Assembly: GCA_023168345.1 (NCBI GenBank)
Contig: AP025689.1
Coordinates: 1,424,001-1,488,000 of the forward strand
Length of the DNA stretch: 64,000 bases
From: Lysinibacillus sp. PLM2
GTDB taxonomy: Bacteria; Bacillota; Bacilli; Bacillales_A; Planococcaceae
Reading direction: 5' to 3'
Part shown: positions 56,704 through 64,000 of the stretch, piece by piece
How positions within the stretch are numbered: the stretch's first letter is position 1
Layout: each line of letters starts with the position of its first letter
The notes under the pieces: generated by a model
What the model was told of the DNA's origin: nothing
Seen by the model: only the letters and a program-made list of their open reading frames with translations
Database searches by the model: none
Translations under genes and position numbers: made by a program

Positions 56704-57123
56704 ATATTTTTCCATTAATTTAATTGGGTTAGTTTTATAACGCATATCTTCGTTAATATCATAAAAATAATCTTTCGAATTAACGTCAGGATCATATCCT
56801 AGGCTTTTGACTTTCTCTCCGTTATTTTTAAAAATGAGCATATAATTTGGCAAAGCAATATTGGCGGTTTCAAGGCTCTCACTTTCAGCGCTTTCAATGG
56901 ATTTTATGATTTTGCTTATTTCTTCTTCGGATGTTATTACAGATATTACTTCTCCCTCTTCGTTATAGTATTCTTCAGTTGGCGGGGAGTTTTTGAATTT
57001 CATAATTTCAATACTTGTTATTGTAGTATTATCCTGAAAAACGTTATTCGAACAACCTACCACCAATAAAAGTAGAATAAGTAATAATAATTGTAATAGA
57101 TTTCTGATAATGAGTTCCTCCAA
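56698..57123 (-). CDS. Small lipoprotein of unknown function; start codon doubtful
   Basis: Up to 141 aa. Lipobox LVVGC after a hydrophobic signal marks a membrane lipoprotein, and the ~115-residue outer part is acidic with no known fold. The only standard start in frame, TTG at 57123, overlaps the GGAGG ribosome site. At the proper distance from that site stands ATT (57111), not ATG. Either ATT is used or the start has been lost by mutation. It belongs to a patch of small lipoproteins (56.7-59.0 kb). Confidence 0.6.
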   Translation of the reverse strand: MEELIIRNLLQLLLLILLLLVVGCSNNVFQDNTTITSIEIMKFKNSPPTEEYYNEEGEVISVITSEEEISKIIKSIESAESESLETANIALPNYMLIFKNNGEKVKSLGYDPDVNSKDYFYDINEDMRYKTNPIKLMEKYK

Positions 57124-57422
57124 TTTTATGGGTTATTTTTACCTAGTTAAATTATGTTTCCTAACATAACTAAATTCTATTGTTATCCATTCCAATTTTA
57201 ACAATTTTCCCCTGTTCATCATAGCAAAACGACTAATCTCCGCAAATGATTTATTCCTAGCTTTTTCGGTTATAGTGCCAGATTATGGAGCAACTCCAAA
57301 AAGAGATTGGATATTTATGTTAAAATGTAAATAAGGTTGTGAAGGAAAAGATTTTTACCATCACGTATATAGCAGTGAAGAATTTAGGTTATAAAATTGT
57401 AAGAAGGGGAGGAAAGACATGT
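57124..57422. other. Divergent intergenic region with a duplicated promoter motif
   Basis: No gene. It holds TGGATATTTATGTTAAAAT (57308-57326), an extended -10 (TGT-TAAAAT), identical over 19 bp to 58629-58647 before another lipoprotein gene. The ribosome site GGGGAGG lies at 57406-57412. Confidence 0.5.
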
Positions 57423-57944
57423 ATGAAAGTAAATCTTAAAATGTTCATACTTTTAATGTTTGCTTTATTACTCTTATTTGGGTGTTCCAAGTCAGTGAAA
57501 AGTGTAGAGACAGAAATATATATCGGGAAAGCATTGCATATTGGAATTATTGGTGAAGTACCAAGGATTAGAGAGGACAAAGTTAGGTTTACAAATATAG
57601 ATTTTAATGATTTGCAAGATGTAGATAACTTATCTACATTTGATGCGATTTTTATTACCAAGGAAAATTTAAAAGAAGCAGATAAACCAAAATATACAAG
57701 CTTTTATAACAACAGTCATATCCCCTTCTTATTTATCGGAACAGGCTCATATGTTCCATTTGCTTATGAAGATATTAATTTCGATGATTCCTTAGATTCA
57801 GGATTATCTTATGCAGTTCTTTATGATAAAGATAGTGAACATTATTGGGAATATGGTTTATATAATGACGAATTAAATGAAAAAAATATTCAAAGCACAT
57901 ATTCAGAAATTTTTAGAACAGTTGAAGAAATTTCAAAAAATTAA
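57423..57944 (+). CDS. Small lipoprotein of unknown function
   Basis: 173 aa from the ATG at 57423 (GGGGAGG 10 bp upstream); a longer frame from 57339 has no ribosome site. Signal peptide with lipobox LLFGC, cleaved before Cys. The outer domain contains HIGIIGEVPRIREDKVRFTN and TFDAIFITKENLKEA, a mixed alpha/beta protein similar in feel to small Bacillus lipoproteins. Function not known. Confidence 0.7.
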   Translation: MKVNLKMFILLMFALLLLFGCSKSVKSVETEIYIGKALHIGIIGEVPRIREDKVRFTNIDFNDLQDVDNLSTFDAIFITKENLKEADKPKYTSFYNNSHIPFLFIGTGSYVPFAYEDINFDDSLDSGLSYAVLYDKDSEHYWEYGLYNDELNEKNIQSTYSEIFRTVEEISKN

Positions 57945-58015
57945 ATAATGATAGTTGTCTTTCTACGAAAAAAATTGGCTTATAGCGAAAATGTAGTATC
58001 AAATTAATTATCTGA

Positions 58016-58228
58016 GTAAAAAAAGAAGTAATCGTATCCATTACTAAACAATCGATATTCGACGAGGAGTCATTAGCAATAATGTTAAGTGATAGTACTG
58101 TAAAAGGAAATATTGAAGTATCGTGTTCAGGTTTACAGGTGGATGCAAAAGTTGATGATATAATGATGAATTTTTCTAAAACAGAAAACGTAACAATTAA
58201 TGAGGATAGTATAGCCGAGGTGATATAA
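58016..58228 (+). pseudogene. Orphan reading frame without a normal start, coupled to the next gene
   Basis: Open frame of 70 codons ending in TAATG shared with the gene at 58228. The first ATG (58082) leaves 48 residues (MLSDSTVKGNIEVSCSGLQV onward) and stands 12 bp after GAGGAG. The tight coupling to the next gene suggests it was, or is, translated. Probably the 3' part of a truncated gene; a genuine 48-aa protein is possible. Confidence 0.4.
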
Positions 58229-58527
58229 TGCGCTTTTTATTAAAAAGGACAACACTTATAAGCATAAGCATTTTATCAATTGCTTCAATAACAATCGGCT
58301 TTGTATTACAAGCAAACTTTATACCACTACAAGATTTCAATTCTATAAGTCGAGAAGAACTATTAGCGTTTCAAAAAGAATATGCGATAAACTATCCCCT
58401 AGGTATTGGACTATTCTACACCGGTTTGTTTTTAATGATAGTAGTTATAATCCTATTTATTATTAAGAGTTTCCCCAAAAATTCAGGGGGACAAAAAAGC
58501 TCTAAACATTCCAATAAAAACTTTTAG
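58228..58527 (+). CDS. Small membrane protein, two helices
   Basis: 99 aa. Helices at about 9-30 and 65-86, a short outer loop between (QDFNSISREELLAFQKEY) and a basic tail (GGQKSSKHSNKNF) predicted in the cytoplasm. Starts on the last base of the preceding orphan frame. Not assigned to a family with confidence. Confidence 0.6.
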   Translation: MRFLLKRTTLISISILSIASITIGFVLQANFIPLQDFNSISREELLAFQKEYAINYPLGIGLFYTGLFLMIVVIILFIIKSFPKNSGGQKSSKHSNKNF

Positions 58528-58628
58528 GTTGAATAACGATCTTCTTTAATCGGGCGCAATTCCAGAGTGATATACGCTCTTTCTTTATGTATCGGCCACA
58601 TAATCGGACTACATACTTATCTGGAAAC

Positions 58629-58647
58629 TGGATATTTATGTTAAAAT
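58629..58647 (+). promoter_or_regulatory. Second copy of the lipoprotein promoter motif
   Basis: TGGATATTTATGTTAAAAT, identical to 57308-57326. Similar bases follow (GTTGTGAA), about 100 bp before the lipoprotein start. Confidence 0.5.
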
Positions 58648-58749
58648 TTAGGTATGTTGTGAACTATTAACTTAAACGATCGGACCATGTTGTTTAAGCA
58701 AAATTATGAGTTTATAAACATAGAATTACATTGAAGGGAGGGTAAAACT

Positions 58750-59034
58750 TTGAGAAACATAAGACTAGTATCTATTGCTTTTCCATTGATTTTAATCATT
58801 TTCTTGGTAGGCTGTTCTAAAGAAATTTCATTTGAGGATGAAATCGTAAAAATACTTGAAAGCGATGAAGGTAAAGATTATGAAAGAGTAATCGACTATG
58901 ATATAAGAGGAGATTATATTGTTGTAATCTATAAGAGTAAGAAAAATCAGCAGTTAAATATCGGATTTATCAAGATGAACGACGGTAAATTAAACTGGGA
59001 GGTAGGTATAGGAGGCCTGTATTTGATAAGCTAA
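58750..59034 (+). CDS. Small lipoprotein next to the IS21 element
   Basis: 94 aa. TTG start 8 bp after GGGAGGG. Signal with lipobox LVGC and a short outer domain (YERVIDYDIRGDYIVVIYKS). The stop codon falls 3 bp before the left IS end, so the natural C-terminus may have been lost. Function unknown. Confidence 0.62.
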   Translation: MRNIRLVSIAFPLILIIFLVGCSKEISFEDEIVKILESDEGKDYERVIDYDIRGDYIVVIYKSKKNQQLNIGFIKMNDGKLNWEVGIGGLYLIS

Positions 59035-59117
59035 AACTGAGCCACCATCGCAGTTGAAAAGTGAGCCACTTTTATATGAAAATAATCCTAACTTCATAGA
59101 GTTAGGAGCGTATAGAG

Positions 59118-60671
59118 GTGATTTCATTGGAGAAGAAACAAAAAGTGCTACTTGCCTTTCATCAAGAAAGTAAGAGTCAACGTCAAATTGCGAAGGAGCT
59201 TGGAATTTCTCGTAATACTGTAAAAAAGTATATACAAGAGGATCTTGAAAAAAGAAGAAAAGATATTCGTGAATTACCTATTACAGATAATTATGTAACG
59301 CCTCCGTCGTATAAAAAACGCAAAGGAAATAAACGAGCTTTAACACCTACAGTGATGAAACGCATTCGGAAAATGTTAAAAGATAATGAATATAAACGGC
59401 AACATCAAATGCATAAGCAACAACTGAAAATGATTGATATTCATGAAAAATTATTAGATGAAGGTTTTGAAATTAGTTATACCACTGTTAGAAACTTTGT
59501 GAATAGTGAGGAGAAACGTCAAAAAGAAGTCTTTATTCGTCAAAAGGCAACTGCTGGTCATGAGATTGAATTTGACTGGGGAGAAGTAAAATTAGTTATA
59601 GACCAATCCCTACGGTCTCTTTCAATGGCAGTCTTTACCCTACCATATAGTAATGATAGAATTGCATATTTATATGAATCTGAAACAATGGTGTGTGTTC
59701 AAGATGCTCATGTGAAATGTATTAACTATTTAGGCTTTGTACCAGAGGTTTTTACGTACGATAATATGCGGACAGTCGTAAAGAACTTTATTGGGACTGA
59801 ACGAGAGATTACTGATGGTATGAAAAATCTATCGATGCATTATCATTTTAAAATACGACTATGTGAACCAAGAAAAGGAAATCAGAAGGGGCATGTGGAG
59901 CGGAGTGTAGAATACATCCGTCGTAAGGCATTTGCCCATCGAGATACGTTTGCAAGCTTAGAAGAAGCTCAGGCTTATCTAACAGAAATCATCATGAAAT
60001 TAAACTCTCGTAAGCATTATAAGAAAAGACAAACGCATCATGAATTAATGCAAGAAGAACGTACAGCTAGGCAAGTAAGCGCAAATATTATTCCATTTGA
60101 TGCCTCTGAGTTGTTTGAATTTAGAGTGGACAAATATAGTACGATTACTTATAGACAAAATCGTTATTCTGTTCCTGAAGGACATGTTGGAGAATGGGTG
60201 AAAGTAAAAGCGAGTGCGGAAAAAATTCTTATTTTTAGTGAAAATGCCTGTATCGCGACACATAAACGAAGTTGGCAGATCCATCAATGGATTATGGATA
60301 TTTATCATTACTTACGTACATTTGAAAAGAAAAAAGGTGCATTGGCTCAAAGTGAATGTTTGAGTCAAGCACCAACAAAAATAAAAAATTTATACAAAGA
60401 TTATTATATTGGAAATGAGCGAGATTTTCTAGAGTTACTTATTTATTTAAAAGAACATAACAATCTAGAAAAAGTCTTAGCAGCGATTGAACAACTTAAG
60501 AAGAACCCTATGGTTCAAATATCAACAGATAAGATTATTTTCTTAGCTAGTCAAGGCGAACACGTTCATAAAACTGTACATTCCAAAAATGAGGTCACCA
60601 CCCAATCTCTCGAAAATCTTTCAGCCATTACAGCATTATTTGAAACGAAAAAGACAGGGGTGCTTCATTAA
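59118..60671 (+). CDS. istA: IS21-family transposase IstA
   Basis: 517 aa. N-terminal helix-turn-helix (SQRQIAKELGISRNTVKKYI), DDE integrase core with Asp in FDWGEVKL, Asp in TYDNMRTVV and Glu in GHVERSVEYIRRKAF, and a C-terminal beta domain (YRQNRYSVPEGHVGEWVKVK). GTG start; a TTG 9 bp further is also possible. Overlaps istB by one base. Confidence 0.96.
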   Translation: MISLEKKQKVLLAFHQESKSQRQIAKELGISRNTVKKYIQEDLEKRRKDIRELPITDNYVTPPSYKKRKGNKRALTPTVMKRIRKMLKDNEYKRQHQMHKQQLKMIDIHEKLLDEGFEISYTTVRNFVNSEEKRQKEVFIRQKATAGHEIEFDWGEVKLVIDQSLRSLSMAVFTLPYSNDRIAYLYESETMVCVQDAHVKCINYLGFVPEVFTYDNMRTVVKNFIGTEREITDGMKNLSMHYHFKIRLCEPRKGNQKGHVERSVEYIRRKAFAHRDTFASLEEAQAYLTEIIMKLNSRKHYKKRQTHHELMQEERTARQVSANIIPFDASELFEFRVDKYSTITYRQNRYSVPEGHVGEWVKVKASAEKILIFSENACIATHKRSWQIHQWIMDIYHYLRTFEKKKGALAQSECLSQAPTKIKNLYKDYYIGNERDFLELLIYLKEHNNLEKVLAAIEQLKKNPMVQISTDKIIFLASQGEHVHKTVHSKNEVTTQSLENLSAITALFETKKTGVLH

Positions 60672-61423
60672 TGGATAAGAGACAAGAAATGATTGAAATG
60701 TGTAAAGAACTTCGATTACCAAGTATTCGGGCATTTATTCAAGAAGATGATATGTGGAAACAACATCAGACAGCAGAGGATTTTTTATATCATGCACTGG
60801 TACAAGAGATGCAAGATCGAGAAGTACGAGCAAAAGCGAATCGGATTCGTTCAGCAAATTTCCCTGAAAAGAAACTATTAACTGAATTAGAGACTGAGAG
60901 ATTACCGCAAAATGCGGCCTCTCGCCTCCCACAATTAAAGAAATTAGATTTCATTCAAGAAAAACAAAATGTCCTATTAATTGGCTCACCTGGAACAGGT
61001 AAAACCCATATAGCAATAGGTTTAGGAATTGAAGCTTGTTTGTCAGGATATAAAGTATTTTTCACAACGGTATCATCTCTAGTAAACCAATTAAAAGAGA
61101 GCCGTTCTGAAAGAACGTTACGTTCATTTGAACTGAAGTTTGAAAAATATGATTTAGTAATCATTGATGAATTAGGTTATATCTCCTTTGATAAAGAAGG
61201 AGCCGAGTTATTATTTACTCATCTTTCCCTTCGGGCAGGACGAGCATCCACCATCGTTACGAGTAATTTATCATTTGATCGATGGGAAGAAATATTTCAT
61301 GATCCAGTTTTAACAGCAGCTTTAACAGATCGACTAACACATAGAGCCTATATGGTTGACATGGTCGGCCCATCTTATCGAATATTAGATACAAAAGAAT
61401 GGCTAGAAAATAGTCAGCTTTAA
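60671..61423 (+). CDS. istB: IS21-family helper ATPase IstB
   Basis: 250 aa, DnaC-like AAA+ ATPase. Walker A GSPGTGKTHIA, Walker B LVIIDELGYISF, sensor TSNLSFDRW. Selects the target and activates IstA. Starts within the istA stop (TAATG). Complete. Confidence 0.96.
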   Translation: MDKRQEMIEMCKELRLPSIRAFIQEDDMWKQHQTAEDFLYHALVQEMQDREVRAKANRIRSANFPEKKLLTELETERLPQNAASRLPQLKKLDFIQEKQNVLLIGSPGTGKTHIAIGLGIEACLSGYKVFFTTVSSLVNQLKESRSERTLRSFELKFEKYDLVIIDELGYISFDKEGAELLFTHLSLRAGRASTIVTSNLSFDRWEEIFHDPVLTAALTDRLTHRAYMVDMVGPSYRILDTKEWLENSQL

Positions 61424-61435
61424 GTGGCTCAGTTT

Positions 61436-62752
61436 TTAATTAATAAATGGCTCAATTTTCACTTGCGAAATACATTTCTTTTTAATTTTCCTTATCCATG
61501 CTCTTGGATGCATTCTTCCGTCTAGATCCTTATTGATCTTTAGAATATCACCAGTCATTTCAATTCTTTTACTTGATAGTGGAAGGTTAATTTGTTGAAC
61601 AAATGAGCTAAACAGACGATAGATGGCGGCAAAAGGTTTAAACCAAGTACTCCATCGAACCTCTGCATAAAGCCGATAATCAATTGTATTTTCGTAAAAA
61701 TCTAGAATCTTTGGTGAAAGCGAAGAAGTATCAATATATGGCTCATAGATCGTCATTTCATCTACTAATCCTTTACATAAACCTGAATTTCGATCATCCA
61801 GGATTTTAGGAAGAATCTTTTCGCCAATGACTATATTTCCGCGTATTTGACTATTGGGAAATGCCCATTTTTTCTTTTTTGAGTGAGGGATGAAAATGGA
61901 CCAACCGACTAACCCTACTAAAGCAAACAACATACAATTTAAAAATCCGTGGAATTGAAGCATAAACCCGATACTAACTGAAAAATAGTTTGTTAATCGA
62001 CCAAAGGCATATAAAAATGAAAAAACAATCGTCACACCTAAAGATCCGAATGATACTAGAATTAGCCCTTTTTGTAATTGATTTACAAAGGGAGCCCGCA
62101 ATGTTATATAAATCATCATATAAATACCAATCATATAAAACACAACTGAAACCCATTCAATCCACACTGAAAAAGTAATTCCAATAGCTAATAACATCAG
62201 TGAAATAAGTAAAATACTTGCAGCCAAAGGATACAATTTGGGTTTGTAAATTCTACCTAGCAATCCTACAAAAACGAGCAGTATAAAGGCAGCATAATGA
62301 AAATGAATTGCAGTTAACCAGGTAATCATTGGTGAAAATCCAGTATCAATTTTAGTAATATAGGCGAAAAACCACATTCCACCAATAGATAAATATATTA
62401 GGGCAAGATCAATAGAAAACTCCTCAAAATGAATAAATCCTCTCGATATAAATCGACTAATGCCATAGAAAGCAACTACACAAGTAAATAACAAATAAAT
62501 CGCTGCAAACAAATAATCCCAGCTAGTAGGATTCGTTATATGTAGAAAAATTACAGAAAAAGAAGCGGGGATAGTAAAATAGGGATAATAACGGCTGAAC
62601 CAATCGTTCCTCTTCATAATCATACGTAGCGTAAGAGGAACATAGGCGATTTGCGCCACTGTGAGCATTAATAAAAACGGTTCATCTTCTCCAAAAACAA
62701 CAGCTACTAGAAACAAAACAATTGAAATGAGTGTCCATTTATTCCAGAACAT
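61436..62752 (-). CDS. yndJ: YndJ-like membrane protein, 3' end replaced by IS21
   Basis: About 438 aa from the ATG at 62752; the ATG at 62773 precedes, rather than follows, the AAGGAG site. Ten or more hydrophobic segments (residues ~10-300) and a cytoplasmic C-terminal domain. Resembles YndJ of Bacillus. The last five or so codons and the stop lie in the IS terminal repeat, so the native C-terminus is missing or altered. Overlaps the DUF4166 gene by 14 bp. Function unknown. Confidence 0.72.
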   Translation of the reverse strand: MFWNKWTLISIVLFLVAVVFGEDEPFLLMLTVAQIAYVPLTLRMIMKRNDWFSRYYPYFTIPASFSVIFLHITNPTSWDYLFAAIYLLFTCVVAFYGISRFISRGFIHFEEFSIDLALIYLSIGGMWFFAYITKIDTGFSPMITWLTAIHFHYAAFILLVFVGLLGRIYKPKLYPLAASILLISLMLLAIGITFSVWIEWVSVVFYMIGIYMMIYITLRAPFVNQLQKGLILVSFGSLGVTIVFSFLYAFGRLTNYFSVSIGFMLQFHGFLNCMLFALVGLVGWSIFIPHSKKKKWAFPNSQIRGNIVIGEKILPKILDDRNSGLCKGLVDEMTIYEPYIDTSSLSPKILDFYENTIDYRLYAEVRWSTWFKPFAAIYRLFSSFVQQINLPLSSKRIEMTGDILKINKDLDGRMHPRAWIRKIKKKCISQVKIEPFIN

Positions 62753-63365
62753 TGGTTTTGAACTCTCCTTCATACGAGAAAATACGACCGATTAAAGGAT
62801 TTCTGACTTCAACAGCTATTTGGAAAACATGCTTTTCATCGGAATATTTTTCAGTGACAGTTGCTATGCCTTGAAATATCTTAGGCAAAGGGATTTCAAC
62901 TTTTCCGATGACCAATCGTTGTTTACTTGATTCAATTTTTAAATCCCCCTGTGGAGAAACAGTAAAAACTAAGTCTGAATAGAGTATCCTTGGCTCACCT
63001 AGATAATCTTTAATTACGCTTCGTTTAGTATCAAAGCTCATGAGTGCATTAAAATATCGCTTTTTCTTTTCGAAAAAAAAGATTCTTTCCCAGTAGATTT
63101 GTTCCTCTCCATTTAGGCCAATCATAGGTGTATTCAAAATTGTAAAAGGTATATTTATACCATGTTCTGGGAATAGTAGCTTATATTTTGTACCTAACCA
63201 CAAAAAGGGGTAGAGCAATTTGGGTCCGACTCTAATCGTTTTCATGACACCGGTTGCTTGAAATGGCACATGATTTGAGAAATCATATCTTTTTTGTAAC
63301 TTTGGGTGTAATCTATTAAACTCTTGACCCAAAACTTTTTTATAGATCGACATTAATCTTTTCAT
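62739..63365 (-). CDS. DUF4166 domain protein
   Basis: 208 aa, no membrane segment. VLGQEFNRLHPKLQKRYDF at the start and the beta-rich middle (MIGLNGEEQIYWERIFFFEK) are typical of DUF4166. Overlaps both neighbours (ATGA with the upstream gene), so the three genes form one operon. The role is unknown; association with YndJ and SRPBCC-DoxX proteins suggests a membrane-linked complex. Confidence 0.82.
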   Translation of the reverse strand: MKRLMSIYKKVLGQEFNRLHPKLQKRYDFSNHVPFQATGVMKTIRVGPKLLYPFLWLGTKYKLLFPEHGINIPFTILNTPMIGLNGEEQIYWERIFFFEKKKRYFNALMSFDTKRSVIKDYLGEPRILYSDLVFTVSPQGDLKIESSKQRLVIGKVEIPLPKIFQGIATVTEKYSDEKHVFQIAVEVRNPLIGRIFSYEGEFKTNVLE

Positions 63366-64000
63366 CTCTTTCTCTTACAAGTAGTTGCTGTAGGCACATC
63401 TTTACTAAGAAAGAAGCCAATAATCGTAATAATTAAAAGACTCAAATTAAGTGTTAATGGATTAAATGGGTGAATCATCGAACTTGGTTGAGCTATGATG
63501 GCCGATAGGGTTAGAAGAGGAAATCCAATCATTTGTAATCCCAATAGTATTCTTTTGTTCTTATAGATTAACCAGAATAATCCGAAAATTACTTCGATGA
63601 TTCCAGTTATGAACACAATCCAATATGCACTATCAAATGAGAGGGGAGCTAAATTTCTCACCATTGAAATCTCATCTGGATGCATGAAAATAAGTTTTGG
63701 AACGAGTCCGTGATACAACCAAATAAAGCAAAATAAAAAAGTGATGAACCAGTTTGTAAAAAAGCGTAAATATTGAGAAGAAGGAGTTTCCCCTTTTTCC
63801 AACCATCTCTTTAGAACATCAAAACTAAGAGCAGTTCCCCAGCCGATAAGAGGACGAAACAATAGTCTATCTAGCCACCGACCTAATTTTCCAAAATTCG
63901 CATCATAGTCATACTGAGTTAAAAAGGTAATGGTGTTTCCTTTAGGTATATACTTCCAATATCCTTTTCCTTCTGAAATAGGGGAAATGGCATTATCGGT
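63362..64000 (-). CDS. SRPBCC-DoxX-like fusion protein, partial at window edge
   Basis: The frame is open through the right edge of the window, so the 5' end is missing; the TTG at 63862 is an internal codon. The N-terminal visible part (GYWKYIPKGNTITFLTQYDY, then WLDRLLFRP) resembles the end of an SRPBCC lipid-binding domain. Four membrane helices of DoxX type follow (about 63385-63770). Gene end overlaps the DUF4166 start. Family by pattern; substrate unknown. Confidence 0.75.
   Translation of the reverse strand, partial: TDNAISPISEGKGYWKYIPKGNTITFLTQYDYDANFGKLGRWLDRLLFRPLIGWGTALSFDVLKRWLEKGETPSSQYLRFFTNWFITFLFCFIWLYHGLVPKLIFMHPDEISMVRNLAPLSFDSAYWIVFITGIIEVIFGLFWLIYKNKRILLGLQMIGFPLLTLSAIIAQPSSMIHPFNPLTLNLSLLIITIIGFFLSKDVPTATTCKRKR

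Larger units (their letters stand above)
59038..61454 (+). mobile_element. IS21-family insertion sequence
   Basis: About 2.4 kb with istA-istB. Each end has two TGAGCCA-type repeats: 59038-59045 and 59062-59069 on the left; inverted at 61424-61431 and 61447-61454 on the right, spaced 24 and 23 bp, the multiple-terminal-repeat pattern of IS21. Both genes are intact. No target-site duplication is visible beside the proposed ends (TAAAAC on the left, ATTTTC on the right). Ends are good to a few bases. Confidence 0.88.

Overview
The window looks like the chromosome of an AT-rich, endospore-forming, low-GC Gram-positive bacterium of order Bacillales. The Lysinibacillus/Solibacillus side (Planococcaceae) is the best guess. 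This rests on spore genes (spoVS, cotE, a YjcZ-type peptide, a Spo0E-type peptide), strong AGGAGG ribosome sites, frequent TTG/GTG starts, and conserved Bacillus gene orders (miaB-ricA-cotE-mutS-mutL; miaA-hfq; ynbB..glnR-glnA). No rRNA, tRNA or CRISPR array was seen.

Layout. 1-6.9 kb: spoVS, two zinc-ribbon membrane proteins, a DCC thiol protein, and the korAB 2-oxoacid:ferredoxin oxidoreductase. 6.95-16.2 kb: an accessory block with a 30-unit array of a 52-bp repeat, a secreted protein, a GH18/LysM/peptidoglycan-binding hydrolase, a secreted subtilisin, a chemoreceptor and one unknown gene. 16.3-31.9 kb: housekeeping genes for tRNA modification (miaB, miaA), RicA, coat protein CotE, mismatch repair (mutS, mutL), glpD, hfq, rhodanese, a TRIC-type channel and ynbB. 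31.9-38.1 kb: a short 21-bp repeat, a group IIC intron placed just after the ynbB terminator, and a cobinamide salvage operon (cbiZ-cbiB-cobD-cobC) followed by a Bax-inhibitor-like membrane protein. 38.1-40.3 kb: a promoter-terminator unit with no ORF (candidate small RNA), then glnR-glnA with two GlnR boxes. 40.5-42.1 kb: an AhpD-like protein, an Lrp regulator and a membrane-anchored unknown.

42.2-55.2 kb holds a type IVa pilus locus. Three minor prepilin genes, one encoding a large protein with a probable beta-helical passenger, run leftward. A VanW-like gene and pilB-pilT-pilC-pilA-pilM-pilN-pilO-pilD run rightward. PilB and PilT would power extension and retraction, PilC is the platform, PilMNO the alignment complex, and PilD processes PilA and the minor prepilins. 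55.3-56.4 kb is a second array (20 units) of the same 52-bp repeat family. 56.7-61.5 kb is a decaying region of small lipoprotein genes and an IS21-family element. 61.4-64.0 kb is a leftward three-gene membrane operon (SRPBCC-DoxX fusion, DUF4166, YndJ-like) cut by the IS at one end and by the window at the other.

Most unusual points: the two 52-bp arrays, both in convergent gene junctions between facing terminators; the candidate small RNA with a CcpA-like palindrome inside its promoter; the pilus locus with its beta-helical prepilin and the remnant of a second copy; and the group IIC intron, whose target and domain V fit that class closely.
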